From Polytrichum commune (Eukaryota > Streptophyta > Polytrichopsida > Polytrichales > Polytrichaceae), in the NCBI GenBank assembly GCA_950295325.1, contig OX485803.1, forward strand, positions 5,394,001 through 5,458,000: a stretch of DNA of 64,000 nt. The letters are read 5' to 3'. Positions 1-13,678 of the stretch are shown here, piece by piece. A program made the translations under genes and the position numbers. Positions within the stretch are counted from its first letter, which is position 1. Every line of letters starts with the position of its first letter. The notes under the pieces are model-generated. The model worked only from the letters and a program-made list of their open reading frames with translations, had not been told where the DNA came from and ran no database searches.

Positions 1-1163
1 CTGTGAGAGCCATGACAGGAATGCGAATCTTTTTCCCTCTCCAACGTATGTTTCCGAAACACTCCTTGAGTATAGCAAGCTCCCTACAAGGAAACAAACA
101 ATACATCAGCTAAGCTTTAAAGTGCCAAAATCAGTGCGGGAGTTGCTCCATCAGTTATTAACACCCACTGATGATGTGCTCTACCGTCGATGAATCATGA
201 AATGCACCTAATTCAAGAGAAATGCTATGATAAATATAATATTCTGAAACAATGGTGCAGGATCTACTAGACATGCAAAAAGAATCAAGACAAATCTTGA
301 TTGTCTAAACTGCAGTATACCATATCAAACATAATCTAATAACCTAGGTAGCTCCTGCCTGCTGCCTTTATGTTAGAGAGAGATGACGCCATTGTGTCCA
401 ATAAGAGATGCTTCACCCCATTGGCATAGGCTGGGCTTAAATATAAACCTGAGATGGGTTCACGGAATCAGACTCTGGATCAAGTGCTACTGCCTCATGT
501 CGGAGGTAGTCACTATGCTCCCTCTATGAGCACAAATGCAAATGCTTTGGAAAAAAAAAAAACATTGCGTTGAAGTCACCTGTAGTCAGGCCGGAAGTCA
601 TGACCCCATTTCGAAATACAATGTGCTTCGTCTACAGCAAACAGCGCAATTCCTCTTCTGCAAGCCAGGCCCTGCAGGCTTCTCACTATCCTGCAGGCCC
701 TCTCATTCATCCATCCATCAAAACTCGGTGCCTCTTCCATCGCTAATTTGGACGATATTGTACATTGGCAGTCACCACAGGCACGGCGCACGATGTCGTG
801 CAATTGCACATTTTTTGCGTCAGGATATGAAATTAAGCTTCTGAGTTGTCAATCAAGGAAATTAGTGCTGAACACTGAGATGTCGTTTAACTCACCTTGG
901 AAGAGATTCGGGACAAATGTAGATCAGACTATATCTTCCATACATGGCTTTCCTTTCCACAGTGTGGTCGGGTTGACCAGAGCCAAGAAAACACGCCGAA
1001 ACTCCTGATGCTGCTAACTGTAAGCACTGGTCGTGCATGAGGCTGATCAAAGGCGAGATGACCACCACCACTTTCCCAGTGATCAGTGCTGGTAGCTGAT
1101 AGCATATTGATTTCCCTACATGGAGGCACCCCACCGAGTTTCTGTCACTTTCAATTTAACATT

Positions 1164-1201
<38 letters not shown>

Positions 1202-2669
1202 ATCCTCTATCCATTTGCAGATACTCACTGTAGCAATACATTAACCTGACGTGGACAATTCTTTGGTCTTTCCCGTTTGAACACCATCTGTGTGCAAGGT
1301 CCATCCATCATTCTCAGGCTCCTGAATTTGAACTTTTGTTCCTCACCTTCACAGATTATGATTCCTGATTTGATAGGAGAACTGTGCACAACTAAATTAA
1401 GCCTTAATTCCTTATAAGTGCAAGTTCCATCCGTTATTCTCATGTGGAGACCACACACGCTCGGAAACCCCGGTTACAAAATGGACATCGGTGGGCCATT
1501 TGGTGGAAGAATTTTGACCTTGGCATGTGCTTCACCTAGAGGAGCTTGGTTTTAAGTTTGGTCTCTCTTTCATTGGGTTTAACCGTCTGTTTTCAACTCA
1601 AATCCAAGATGGCAGTTTTGTAACGCTTTAAACCTTCGTTGTCGAATTAAAAATGGACGGTTTTAGTCAAAAAAGGAGGGACCAACTTGGAACCAAGCTT
1701 TCCAAGGTTAGGCACATGTCAAGACCAAAATTCTATTACTTTAGCCCCATCGATCTCTGTTCAAAAACTGCAAATTTCGAACGTGTGTGGCCTCCCCTTC
1801 AGACTCATAAGTCTAAATTTCAACCTTTCGTCCTCACCCTCGCACATAGTTTTCCTAGGTTGAGAGGGGAACATAAACTGTACACAACCTGAATAACACT
1901 AACCCTCTGTGTGCAACGTCCATCCTTCATTCTGAGACTTAGCCTCAAGACTTTTCTTCTCAGCCTTACCCTTGCACATTCATTCCTAGGTTAAAAGGAG
2001 AACATGAACTGTACACAGATTGAATAACATCAACACTTTGTGTGCAAGGTCGACCATCCATCAATCACAGACTCAGCCTGATTTTGAACTTTTATTCCCC
2101 ACTCTAGCACATTAAGTGCTAGGTTGAGAGGAGAACATGAACCATACAAAACAGAATGGCATTAACCCATCTGTGTGCAAGAAGGTCCATCCATCGTTCT
2201 AAATTCTCAGACTCGGCCTGGATTTGCACATTTATTTCTCTGAATCCTTGCACATAATATGTTCCTAGGTTGAAAGGAGGATTGAATGATGTAATTATGT
2301 TGGAGGTCTAATCAATGCACTTACGCAGCAGGTCTGAGTAGTAAAACATTCATTTGAAGACTTGGAGCAACACCGACCTCCTCGTGATGAACCTAGAGGT
2401 CTGGAAATTCTATGCAGATTCCTCTGAATTAATCTTTTCGATTGCACAGACGAGAATAGACTGAATGCATGCTTCGAATGTACCTGAACCGCTGGCAGCC
2501 AGAACGAAGCAGTCGCGGTTGGAGGCCCACGCTTTGAGAGCCTCCCTTTGGAAACACTTGAGATACTTGTGACCAAAGTGAGTTCGCAGCTTGCAAAGGG
2601 CAATTTCCTCCCAGTTCTGCATCTTAGCTTGTACGTATCGATATTGACACCAGAAGGTTTTGTAATCCT
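1..2669 (-). CDS. RECQSIM: RecQsim-like ATP-dependent DNA helicase, partial (four exons of the helicase core)
   Basis: RecQ helicases unwind DNA 3'-5' in repair and recombination in the nucleus; RecQsim is a plant class. Four minus-strand exons join in frame: 2669-2484, 1115-896, 690-580 and 83-1 (running off the window). All three introns have GT donors and AG acceptors, and phases match. Exon 1 carries motif 0 ([10 protein letters not shown]) and the first part of Walker A (AASGSG). The next exon begins with the GKS that completes it, followed by motif Ia ([12 protein letters not shown]) and the RecQsim-like [11 protein letters not shown]. The third carries the DEAH box ([15 protein letters not shown]); the fourth ends in PVMALTA, motif III. 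Residue order and spacing agree with Arabidopsis RecQsim from memory. The N-terminal exons and true start are not identified; the exon at 2669 is bounded by an acceptor (GCTGCAG). The acidic insertion typical of RecQsim would lie beyond the left edge. No stop or frameshift is seen in the joined exons, so the gene looks intact here. Confidence 0.9.
1166..1199. repeat. (GA)n microsatellite in RecQsim intron
   Basis: About 17 GA units, immediately 5' (on the plus strand) of the intronic minisatellite and about 50 bp from the exon at 1115. It lies inside the 1116-2483 intron. Confidence 0.95.
1283..2290. repeat. Degenerate minisatellite filling a RecQsim intron
   Basis: Units carry CTGTGTGCAAGGTCCATCC, then a 'CAGACTC..CCT' block, 'CACCCTTGCACAT', CCTAGGTTGAGAGG and GAACATGAACTGTACACA. 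The CTAGGTT landmark falls at about 1854, 1985, 2110 and 2263, giving periods of roughly 125-155 bp. Four clear copies run from about 1785 to 2290, with a more diverged copy at about 1283-1455. The array occupies most of the 1368 bp intron between the exon carrying AASGSG and the exon carrying GKS. Confidence 0.85.
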
Positions 2670-3840
2670 CTGCAGCGAAGCATCATCATCATCATCGTCG
2701 ATTTCTGAAACTATGAAGGTGAAAGTTGCACACATCTACTTCTGACTAGGTTCACCGTCCACTGGATATGATGACTTTAATGCTCTTGGACATCCACTCC
2801 ACAGGCAGGACGAGTACGTCAAGTATTATGTGGAGGCTTTTTCTTCGCTGTACAGAACCATACAAGTCGTCGACCTTCGCATTAATATAGCTGTCTTACA
2901 GCAATTACTTATTTCTCTGACAATAAAACTGCAACCCATGCGTTTAGTGGTACAGTGATCTGTAAGATAAAGAAGTACCTTCAAGCTTTTTTTATTACTT
3001 CAGTTGTCGATTGTGTAGAAGAATCTCGTCATGTAGCATAAGCTCCAAAAACAAGAAACTCGGGAGCTGGCGAACTACCACCATTCGCGACGGCATCTTT
3101 CTTCTTTTTCTTCTTCGTCTTCGTCCGGATCTATCTCGCTCCCCCGTTCGCTAAGATGCTGGCTGACATCCCTGTCGTCATTCGATCCGCCGCAGAAATT
3201 GCCGGGCCACGTGCAATTTCCGCCTCCCCACAGTACTATCATCTTCTTCGGCTATGTAGCTGTCTCGAGTACGCATCCTCACACTTGCAGGAGACATCAG
3301 GGTATGACGGTTCGCATTAGAAGCAGCCGCAGCAAATGTGACGAAGGAATTGAGGAAAAATGGAGACAATGAATGATTATTGTTGCACCACGAAGTGTAA
3401 CCTGCATGGATGCATCCTCCGGCGCTACTCCTCCTGCCACACTCCCAGGAGGCATCAAGGCATGACGGTTCGCATTGGAAGCAGCCGCGGCGAATCCGAC
3501 GAAGTGAGAAAGAATAGAGTCTGTAACAATTACTATTATTTGCCCCTTGATGGAAGGACAAGTTGAACCTTGAAGGACATCTGGCCAACCGAACCTTCCG
3601 TGCAGTAAACCCCGACAGAAGGAGATGCGGCCTGCAACCTTCGAGAGAGAGACCGACTGGAGAGGATTGTGACGGTCAGCCCTCCCTCCATCCGTGATAT
3701 TAGGAAGCATGCCAGTCCACATCATCATCGTCCTCCACATCCTGCCCGCGCGCGCGCGCACACACACATGTAACACACCCTCTCTGCTGCAATTAGGTAT
3801 ATCGTCCCCGGCAGCTCCACTAACATAGTAAGTAGACATC
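2670..3840. other. Upstream region of RecQsim; 5' exons not resolved
   Basis: This stretch should hold the promoter and N-terminal exons of the minus-strand helicase gene, but I cannot assign them. It is GC-richer than the DNA to its right. It contains a minus-strand open frame of 180 codons (3839-3297) that is low-complexity, overlaps a local duplication and has no recognisable domain. It also contains a plus-strand open frame without ATG at about 2745-2955. Simple CG/CA alternation occurs near 3748-3770. No RecQsim N-terminal domain was recognised. Confidence 0.4.
3273..3505. repeat. Local direct duplication, about 75 bp units 158 bp apart
   Basis: Two copies at about 3273-3347 and 3431-3505 share ATGACGGTTCGCATT, then GAAGCAGCCGC and GACGAA with several substitutions. 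This duplication accounts for the repeated SNANRH and FAAAA motifs in the minus-strand open frames here. Confidence 0.85.
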
Positions 3841-5620
3841 CTTCTCTCAAAGTTTCTTAATTCGCTAATGCTTTCCTCCCTTGATTAATTACCTTGCCTT
3901 GACGTTTCGTATTTCTCACACTCCAACCACCCCTCATCATCTATTTCAATGCTATTTCCCTTCACATCACCTTGGCGTTTCGTCTTTCACATCACCTACC
4001 AACTAAGGTACCCTTCGTACATGAGCCAATAACTTACTATGTTGACCTACTCTAGTCCCACACATCCATCACTGATACTCGACTGGCAGGCCCCCCTCCT
4101 TTGATCACACTATCATTCCATCATCCTTCACAACTCACACATACACATACACACGACCTGCTCTGTATCTTCCCAGGAGCTCCACTACACCTTCCGCCTC
4201 CCAAAACTCTTTCGCGAATGCTTCCCTTCACCTTCACCTCACCTTCATCTTGATGTTTCATGTTTCTCACACTCCTGCGACCCCTCATCATCTATTCCTA
4301 TGACATCATATCATCTTCACATCAACTTGGGGTTTCGTCTTCCATATGACCTACTAAGTCAGGTGTCCTTCATACGCGAGAAAAATACTAATTGAGTTGA
4401 CTTGCTCTAGTTCCATACATCCATCGACTGGCAGGCCCCCTCCTTTGACTACGATATCATTCCATCAGATCTTGTCCCAGACATTACTTCAGATTTCATC
4501 ATCCTCCACATCTCTCTCGCACTCGCTCACTCACACACACACAAAACCTTCTCTGCATCGTCCCCAGCAACTCCACTACACCGTCCGCCTTACAGAACTT
4601 TCTTTCGCTAATACTTCATTCACCTTCACCTCACCCTGAAACCCTCTCATCAGCTTTTTTAATGCCATTTCCCTTCACGTCACCTTGGCGTTTCGCCTTT
4701 CACACATACCTAGTAAGGTACCCCCCACATATGAGGAAATTACTTATTAAGTCACTCACTCTAGTTAGTTCCACACATCCATCACTGCTCAACTGGCAGG
4801 CCACCTCCTTCGATCACAATATTACAATTCCATCATCTCAGCTTCCACTTAATCTTCATCACTTCTGCAATCCACATTCCATCAGCTCTTGATCCAGACA
4901 TTACTTCAGAGTCCATCGTCCTCCACATCTCTCTCACACACACACACATGCGCACGTGACCTTCTCTCCTGGATCGTCCCTGGCAGCTCCACTTAGTTAG
5001 TCCTCCTTACAAAACCTTCTTTCGCCAATGCTTCCCTTCACCTTCAACTTCAGCTTTACGTTTCGTGTTTGTCACACTCCAGCTTCGACCCCTCATCAGA
5101 TTTTCCAATGCTATTTCCCTTCGCGACACTCTGGCATTTAGTCTTTCACACCTACCTACCTACCTAATAAGGTCCACTCTACACATGAGCAAATTAATTA
5201 ATCAATTCTACTTCCATACATTCAACACTGGTTGCCTCCTGTGACCACAGTAGTATCTCATCATCTCAGCACTTCCACTTAATCTTCATCACTGCTTTAA
5301 TTCACACTCCGACATCAGCTTTTGATCCAGACATGTTTACTTCAGATTCCATCATAATCATTGCCACCATCTACGATTCCAGTCGTTCAATGATTCATCA
5401 TCTCTCTTGCACCTTCGACAGATTCCATCACAACTTTCCAGTCAATCCTCATCATTCATCGCTCTGCTGGCTTCAGCCTCTGGCGAGTCATCATCAGTTG
5501 GTCTTTCAGACACTTGACATCTTCTCTCTTTCCCCCGATTCCATCGTCTGGTCTTTCAGACATCCACCATCTGCCTTTTGTTCCATTTTTCAACATGTAA
5601 ATTAAGTTAGTCAGTCTTCC
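3840..5620. repeat. Degenerate tandem array, about four units of 350-450 bp
   Basis: Landmarks recur in the same order: TTTCTCACACTCC (about 3910, 4260, 5060), AATGCTATTTCCCTTCAC with GGCGTTTCG (about 3947, 4296, 4660, 5106), CACATCCATCACTG, CTGGCAGGCCCCC and CTTCCCTTCACCTTCAC. Spacing is about 349, 364 and 446 bp; the third unit has lost its first landmark. The plus strand is C+T-rich and G-poor. There are many apparent ORFs but none is conserved between units, so this is satellite-like and not coding. Confidence 0.8.
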
Positions 5621-8600
5621 AGACATACATCATCACGATCTCTCTTGCTTCACAGTCAATCTGACATCTACTAAGTCTGCTAGACATTCATTGATGTGAG
5701 CCTAAAAACTGCACCGATTGTAAAGTGGTCAGAATCTCTTAAGATGTAGCACGTCTCTTCATTTCTAGCATCAAATACATTTGCAATCATATAAGAAAAA
5801 TGTTTGGTTTAGGCTCACATATTTTACTAAGCTTTGGTTCAAGTCTAACAACTTTACTGTGCCGGTCTTTGCATCATGTTGTAAAATCTTTCATTTGTGG
5901 GGTTTTGTAAGCACGGAAGTCCACTCCCTTGTAGAGGTACTCTAGTAGTACACTCAATATTGTATTTAGTATCATATTATGGTATTTTGTGTCACTTTGG
6001 CAACTTTTCTAATGACACTTCTTATGAATGAGTTTACATGTATTATCATCCCAACTTACTTTTACGTCATCCATTTTTAGTTTGGTATCTTCTGCATCTT
6101 AACATTATTGTAGTGAAATTATGTCATGGATGATTGAAGTTTGCATAAAAATTATTCAGTAAATGATAATAATTGCAACATTGTAAATTTATAATCACGC
6201 CCATATATTTTTATAGGGAATGACAAAATAATGTTAGGTTTACTTTTACATGCCATGCATTTTACAATTAGTATTGAGAAAGACAATGAAATGGTGACAC
6301 TAAATACAAAATCACCCTATTTGGAACGGTGGGGCGACAGCCTTGCCACAACCACCACGTCTTCCAACATTGAACCACTTGAGATAAAGGGATGCTTTCA
6401 AGGGAGCTATGCACATATCTCGTATATCTGATGAATATACTTACTCTAATTACAAAATTAATTTTCAAGCCTTCCATAGATTTTACTTTGATACTCTAAA
6501 TAGGACCCTATCTCTTAGCGCATCACGTTTTTGGTGCAACACTACGGTGACCACTCCGTGCTTGTAAGGAGGTGTCACGAGTGTATGGGGAGATTTTGGG
6601 CAAAATAAATCAAGGATCCACAAGTTCCTAAATTACACCACATACATGTTGATACCTTTTGGTGTTTCTTTATTGATTTACGATATATTTTGTAGCTTCA
6701 TCTAAAAATGATCAACAAATTGTTCTACATCTTGAACTCAAAATGGTTCCTTCTCAAACTCAACCCACGCATATGTGCATAGCAGTCAGATCCCCCTATA
6801 CATAGGGTGTCACACATAGTATCGGCACTTTGTAACATCATTGGGTAACATACATTACTAGCACAACCATAGATTGGACTCGACACCTGGAAATGGGGTT
6901 GTGTCTTGATGACTACCTATTTCAAATGGGAAGTGTGTTCTAAGTCCGTGTCTCAATGTTGGGGAGATTTTTGAACACAATCAATCAAAATCCCAAGTCC
7001 AACTGATGAAGTGTTGTGATCTTTCAATTTTTCTTTATTACTTGGAGGTATATTCCATATATTCCTTTAAACAATTGGTAGTTTTCTCGGAGTCTTGATG
7101 ACCTACAACTTGAGGACCCGACCACTTCATATTGTAACTACATAGTTGTTGATTCTCCTTGTTCATTACCATGTTGCCTAGTAGTGTTATTTATGTCGTG
7201 GATACATGCAACTTGTTTTGGGGGTGAGGGGGTGAGGGGGGGGGGGTTTGCGGGCTTCGAGTTGCGGCACATTTCCAACCAACTTGCTAATATTCTAGTA
7301 TATCTAGGTCTAGTGGGGAGCCAATAGGTAGGCGAAGCACATTGTAATCCACTTTGCAAATGCCTATGGGGTTGTATGTGAGGCCTATGGAGGTCGTATG
7401 TTAGTTAGGCCTAAGTGTATCATAGGTGTGACAGGGAGCCAATAGGTAGGTAAAAGCGCGCACATCATCCCTATACACTCTTCGAATATGTATTGTAGTT
7501 GGTCTAGATGTGAAAAGGACACCAATTGGAGATTCCATGGCTCATGTTAGTTAGGTACGGATGTAGTGTAGTAAGGGGACCCGAATCGACATAGGATCCC
7601 CATTTAAGCCATATTGGGCCCCGGTGCCACTAACTTAATCTCTCGGCATAGTGATCATTTGCTACTTAATAATATGCATGCTAACTACACGGATCATCCC
7701 ATTTTGTGAGGGCGGGCTAAGAGTGCATGTGCCACTAGAAGATCTAGGACTTTGAGAGCCTAAAGTGTCTCAACGCTTGGCATGCATTTGGTTCTTTTCC
7801 ATTTAGTCGATCCTGAATTGAGATTTCACCAGAGTTCACAGTGAACCATGTTCAAAGTGTTTTTGCCATTGCTTTTATGCGACTTTGATGAGTAGCAATG
7901 GTATCATACCATTTTAAAAACGTCCAAAGTTGTTATTATTGTGGTACGTTCAAGAATGATTCTCATAGTTGCAACCTCATTGAGGTTCAAAGCACCTTAG
8001 AACACGCATTAATTTTCTTGAAATGTGTGGTAAATAAGCATGCATGCATAAATTTAGTGTCGCTCAGTAGTGAAATTAGCCCTCTTATACTAGATATGAT
8101 ATTTTGTGTCACCAATTCAAATTGTCTTGCTCAATACCAATTGTAAACCACGATGTAGTGTCACCAACACTAAATGTTAATCCCACATTATATTGTCATT
8201 CCCTGTTATTTTGTCACAGGATTATAGATTTACAGTGTTGCAATTACTATCACACACCAAGTGATTTTTCATCCAAATTTCAATCATCCATGACAATATT
8301 TCATCACAAGTTGCTGAGAAGAGAAGGTAGGGTTTTGGCCAATGGATGAACTCATCCATCATCCGTGACAATATTTGTTCACTTGTTCATAAGAAGAGTC
8401 ATCCAAAAAGTTGCCATAGTGACATAAAATACCATATGACACTAAAATGGCATACTTAATGTCATTTTGAGACTTGGCAAAATAGTGTGTGTTTCGGGAA
8501 TTAGTACCACAAGCACTAAATGGGAATGTCATATCATAAGTTACAAAATACAAAAGCCATCAAGCTTTTGATGAACAATGTCAAGTCATGTGGCTATGTT

Positions 8601-11600
8601 CAGTAAATTGGGGTGAGGAGGTTAATATTGTGGTCAAGGGCTAAACAACTCCACTTCAAGTGTACAATTAGGGTAAGTCATTGAATGGATGAGTGGATGG
8701 ATGGATGGAAAGTCTATTGTATCATCCGCTTGATGAGTTGGATTGTTCTCAAGCCGTTCCATGAAATAGGTAGATGGCCTTGTAAAAATCTTGAAGTGAG
8801 GTTCACAAGACTTATATGTGGTCATCATGATAATCCACATTGGCATAACAATTATGTGAGGTAGGATACTAAAGGATAATATTCTAATCATGGGGTGCCA
8901 ACTCTCGTCTATTAAGATGCAAAATTTATTGTTTTCTAATGCATTTTAGTGTGATTTTGCAAGATGCAATTTGTTGTAAAGTCGAGTATTTTAAACATCA
9001 ACACATGTAAGAATCAGAAAATGTAGCTTCCAAATTTCATCTACACAATTTGGGTAATAAGAACTAAATCATACATGTTCGTAGAAAACATGTCAGATCC
9101 TAGAATAAGTCACTTTGTTACTTTAGAAGTGTTTTTGGATTTCACTCAACAAGAGAGAGCTTGAGAAAAACATTGCTAGAGTTAAACTACAATATCCGAA
9201 TGTTCAATGGGATTCACTAAACTCCTGCTGGACCTTGCTTTGAAAAGACATGGAGTACGCCCTCTTCTTTTGTTTTGAACAGAATGACTCTATATATATA
9301 TAAATTACATATTATCTAATTTTTGTGATATTTTGCTTCAATAGAAAACCACCTTGAAATCAAGTTCAATTTTATATTAGACCTTATTAAAATTGCAGCC
9401 TCAATGAGAAGCTAGATCATGAACACGAACATAGGCATGAGCATGCCCCTACTACCAACATTTTAAGGCATGCCCATATTTTCAGGGACTACTTTAAAGG
9501 GTGTACTCCTATAATCATGTTGTAGAGATAGTTGCTTGATACACTTTATGTGTTGTCCAAAAGAAAGTTTTGGCTACTTGAATGATGTTTTTGGTTGCCC
9601 AAATGATGTTATTTGGAGTGAAGTTATATGGTTAGGGTTGAGGGAAGTTAAGACATGAGTGATGAGCAGTGAGTAATGAGAAATGAGCAATGAGCGGTGA
9701 CTGGTAACATGTGAGTAATAATACTTAGCAGATTTAATAAATCACAATTTTAGGATATATATATTTTAAAATTGGTACTTGCATTTTTCAAAAATTTCAA
9801 TTGTAAAGTTCTTGCATTTTGATAGAACAAGAGTGAAGGGAGCCTATTACCATGGATACTTTCAAGAACTATCAGTCCATTGCTTACTTTTATTATAACA
9901 ATCCACACCAATATATGTCACTTACTGAAATTCTCAAACATGCAGTTGAACACAACACTTGGAATATCATACTTGCAAGTTCAAATAGTTGCATGACCTC
10001 ATTATAGGAGTACGTCAGAGCATGAATGAACTAGTCATTATTATAATCCACCTTGCACAAAAATTCAAACACATAATACAGATGTTTGCAATACACCCAT
10101 TTCCCTTTCCTTCCCAATGACAAAGATGACAGTTTTGTGGAATCGGGGTATGTGCAAAGCGGTATCACCAATATATCACAATTGTGACATGGTATGCAAC
10201 ATCCTCCTTGAAGACATTGTTGACTAACATTCCATATCTTAGATATGCAATGGCAGTTACTTCGATCACATAGTAACCGTCCATGAGTATGGTGCTCTCC
10301 CATTTGTTTTCGTGATTTGTCATTAATACCGCTAGATTATGGAACACTTCCTTTCCAAACCTAAAAGTTGGATGGCCATCTAGGATTAGTACTGGAGCAT
10401 GGAAAGTCATTCTCTAAATTGGGAATGTGGCAACATGAAAAACATGCAACGAGAAGAGAGAACCTCCCTTTGCTGTATTTGAAACCCAACATCTTCGAGC
10501 ACTAATATCTCATGCCTTGAGAGATTGGTACCAATCTTTACTAGCCATGTGTTGGGTACTACATGCTAATCTAGCACGTACTTCTTTTTGCTAATCTATA
10601 GACATTGGGTTTGGAGTTTGGATACTAATGCTCTAGAAGCTGGGGAATATGACCAATGACCACCACCCAATTTTTTGCGTATGTCGAATGAATTTTTCAT
10701 TCATCCAACGTGCAACATGCTTAGTGTATGCTTACAAACATATCACATTAAACATATGCCATAGGATTCTAAGCTTCAACCCCTATATTAGCTCTACTAA
10801 AAATTATTGCCCACATTTTATACCTATCTACTTTTTTTATAAAGAGATTGTTAACTTTCAATAGACCCTTAATTATTTGGAGTTCCTTCATAATTCTTAT
10901 TTCAAATGATTAATCCTCCCTATATTATGCCACATGTCATTTGTAAAATGCATTAAATGATTAACCCATGGATCAAATTTAGACCTTCTCCTAGACTTCG
11001 TTAATTTCAATCCATTGACAATGCTCAAGCTTGAAGAAGATGAAGAAGGGTGAAGAGATGGACGGGGAGAAAGTGATCCATGGCGAGGCAATTTCATGCA
11101 TAGCGAACTGCAAGGAGATTTATGAACACTTGTAGAAACCAAAGGTGCAGTGGGAGTTCTAGTTCTAAATAGAAAATGTCATGTATCAAAATAATCAATA
11201 ATAGGACATACATCATCATCCAAATTCAAGAGTAGAAAAACAGTATCATCACTTGATTCTATTTTAAAATTAGCCACAATAGGAAGTTGGACGGTAGATG
11301 CGCAAATATTGTTTGTTAGCACAATAGTGGATGCTTGAACTAGGGAATGAGAAAAACTTGTAACTCTAAATGATCATGGACCCAAATTCCAAAAAATATT
11401 GTTTATTTAGCATAAATACAAAGGAGTATAGAGATTTGTGAGATGGAGCAAAAAAATGAGGAGGAAGCAGTTGACCTTGATGCAGATTTAGACAATGATT
11501 TTGTAGAAGAATTCCATATTTGAAACGAGGAAGAAAAAAAGGTGACAACAATAAGACCTTTGAAAAAAATAACAAGAACATCTAGTATAAATTCAAAGTA

Positions 11601-13678
11601 GATGAAAGCGAAGGTGATTTGCAAGCGTAAACACACACCTTAAACTTATTTTATTTGAAGCAAATCGGAATGCTATGAAAATCACAAAGATTTAACAAGT
11701 TCTAAATCCTCGATTAATAGGCATTAACAACAATTTAAAGAGGATATCACTGTACATGTATCTAAAGCAATATTGTATGAACATAATACAAACATTAAGA
11801 ATAAAACATATATGTGAGAGCACAAAAGAATAATGACAGTGTTGCCAATACCTCGGAGACAGAAAATGACATGGATTTTGGTAGGTTTGGAGTATTGGTG
11901 ATGCCACTAGTACCCATGAGTAGAAAATGACAATGAGTTTAGGTAGGTTTGGGGATATTGGTGGTGCCACCAATTGTCGTGACCGGAAAAGGATAATGAT
12001 TTATGGGAGGACTTTTTATTCAAATAGACATATTCATCCAACAAATTCCATTCATTAGTTGTTAAAAATTTATGTATAAGATATAGAAAACCCTAAGTTC
12101 AAAAAAAATTCACTTTAGATTCCAAAAGGAGAGGAGAAAAGAGGTAGAAGAGGAGAGGAGTGGAGGAATGAGAGGAGAAAAGAAGCCCACTAGGAAATAT
12201 AATAGTGGAGGATCAATACCAAATTATGGAAGTTCAAACACTTCAGTATTCAAGATAAACATTTTTATGAATTTTTAATTGCAAATGTCTATTGCAAATG
12301 ACATTGTGTACAAGAAGTTTGGTGGTACCATCAACAACCTCAAATAAAATGCTTTAATATGTATCGGGATTCATTTGCATTGTGAAACCCAAACTTGTTA
12401 GTAAATATATGGTCTAAAGGTATTGGCAGTGTTGCCGATACCTTTGTAAACATGAACAATGGAGTTGAAAAAAAATTATTAATATGTTGAAGCAGTATAA
12501 AATGTTTCAAGGTATTGGCAGTACCGCCAATGCCTGAAGTTTGTTGCCAGTAGATTTCAAAGACTATAAATTGATATTCGCAATACAAATAGACTATCAG
12601 TCTGGCATATTAATTTTGATATACATAAATTATAAAGCTAATGATGAAATTTTTTTTTTATAACTATACATAAATATTCAAAATTTTGTCGATTCTTTTT
12701 TAAATACATTGTTTCTTTTCATTTGTGTCTATTCTACAACTCATTCACATAATGTTTTCTTATTCGATCTCATCTTTTATGACCAAAAGTTTGTTAAAGG
12801 TATGTATTTTATTGTATGTTTGCATTTAATTGTATTTCTTAATTTATAATTTTATTGTCCTATTTTTGTTGTGAATTGATACTAAGAAATTCCTCTAATC
12901 ACTTGGCTTTTAATTTTTAAGTTGCTTAATGATTCGTTAGAATTTAATGTCGACTCCACTTCTTCTCACCTAAAAACAAACGCAATTTTGACTAATCACA
13001 TGTTTTATTAAAAATAAGTAATTGAGAAGCTTCAATTTCAATCCTCTTCAAAATCAAGGTTCTTTATTGATTTATATTGATTGCTATCCATGCCTTTGAT
13101 TCGGCCCACTTTGATATCGGATATTATGAAATTTGAGCAAGGTTTCGTTTATAAGTATAGACTTGGAAGTGCAATTTTTTATGTTTTGTTAAATTACAAC
13201 CATATGGAAACCTAAGATGTCACCTCAAAGTTAAAAGATTCTTGAAGTATTCATTAAAAAAATCAAATGATAAAATTTGATGACTTTTTGAAACAAAATG
13301 TGGATTTTAAAATCTGTATGTATAAGATGCTTGAATTTTAGATACAAATCATTGTTTGCAATTATAAAGATCAATTATTGACAAGATTCATTATGAAGAG
13401 GCAAATTGGCACATTTTAGTGCATTTCATATAATTGTTGAATCTCTCTCCCGATATTGTTGTGTTACTCACTATAATGCATTATCTCCAAAAGTTAATTA
13501 AAATAAATTTAAAATAAATTTTTTTTCTTGCTTTCTATATATACAATTTTTATCAAATGTATATTGGTTAGTTTAAACATTCATATGCGAAGACCAATTT
13601 TTTGTCATGAATTATATTGAATGCAAGCTATACGAAGCTTGCCTATAGGGAACTTAAAAAAAAAATACCATTGACTAA
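5621..13678. other. AT-rich intergenic DNA, no gene recognised
   Basis: All reading frames are broken and no family is recognisable. Minor structure: paired GGGGAGATTTT blocks at about 6590 and 6960; paired GAGCCAATAGGTAGG blocks at about 7317 and 7436; a short duplication around 8285-8400 (CATCC.TGACAATATTT); a G run at about 7230-7247; a GAGCAATGA-type purine minisatellite at about 9656-9710; a (TA)n run near 9290; and a purine-rich tract at about 12125-12190 (GGAGAGGAGAAAAGAGG). Confidence 0.6.
10031..10410 (-). other. Unrecognised open frame, possible relic
   Basis: A minus-strand frame starting at 10410 (opening MTFHAPVLILDGHPTFRFG) runs 81 codons to 10165, and a second frame (10303-10031) overlaps it. 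The amino-acid composition is mixed and protein-like, but no family was recognised, there is no splice or start context, and nearby frames are full of stops. It may be a transposon remnant or chance. Confidence 0.2.

Noticed and set aside
3297-3839. 180-codon minus-strand ORF, longest in the window
   Set aside because: Covers a local duplication and CA/CG simple sequence, no domain, no relation to the RecQsim N-terminus that I can see.
7200-7250. G-quadruplex regulatory element at the G run
   Set aside because: A homopolymer-like G tract with no gene nearby; nothing to support a function.
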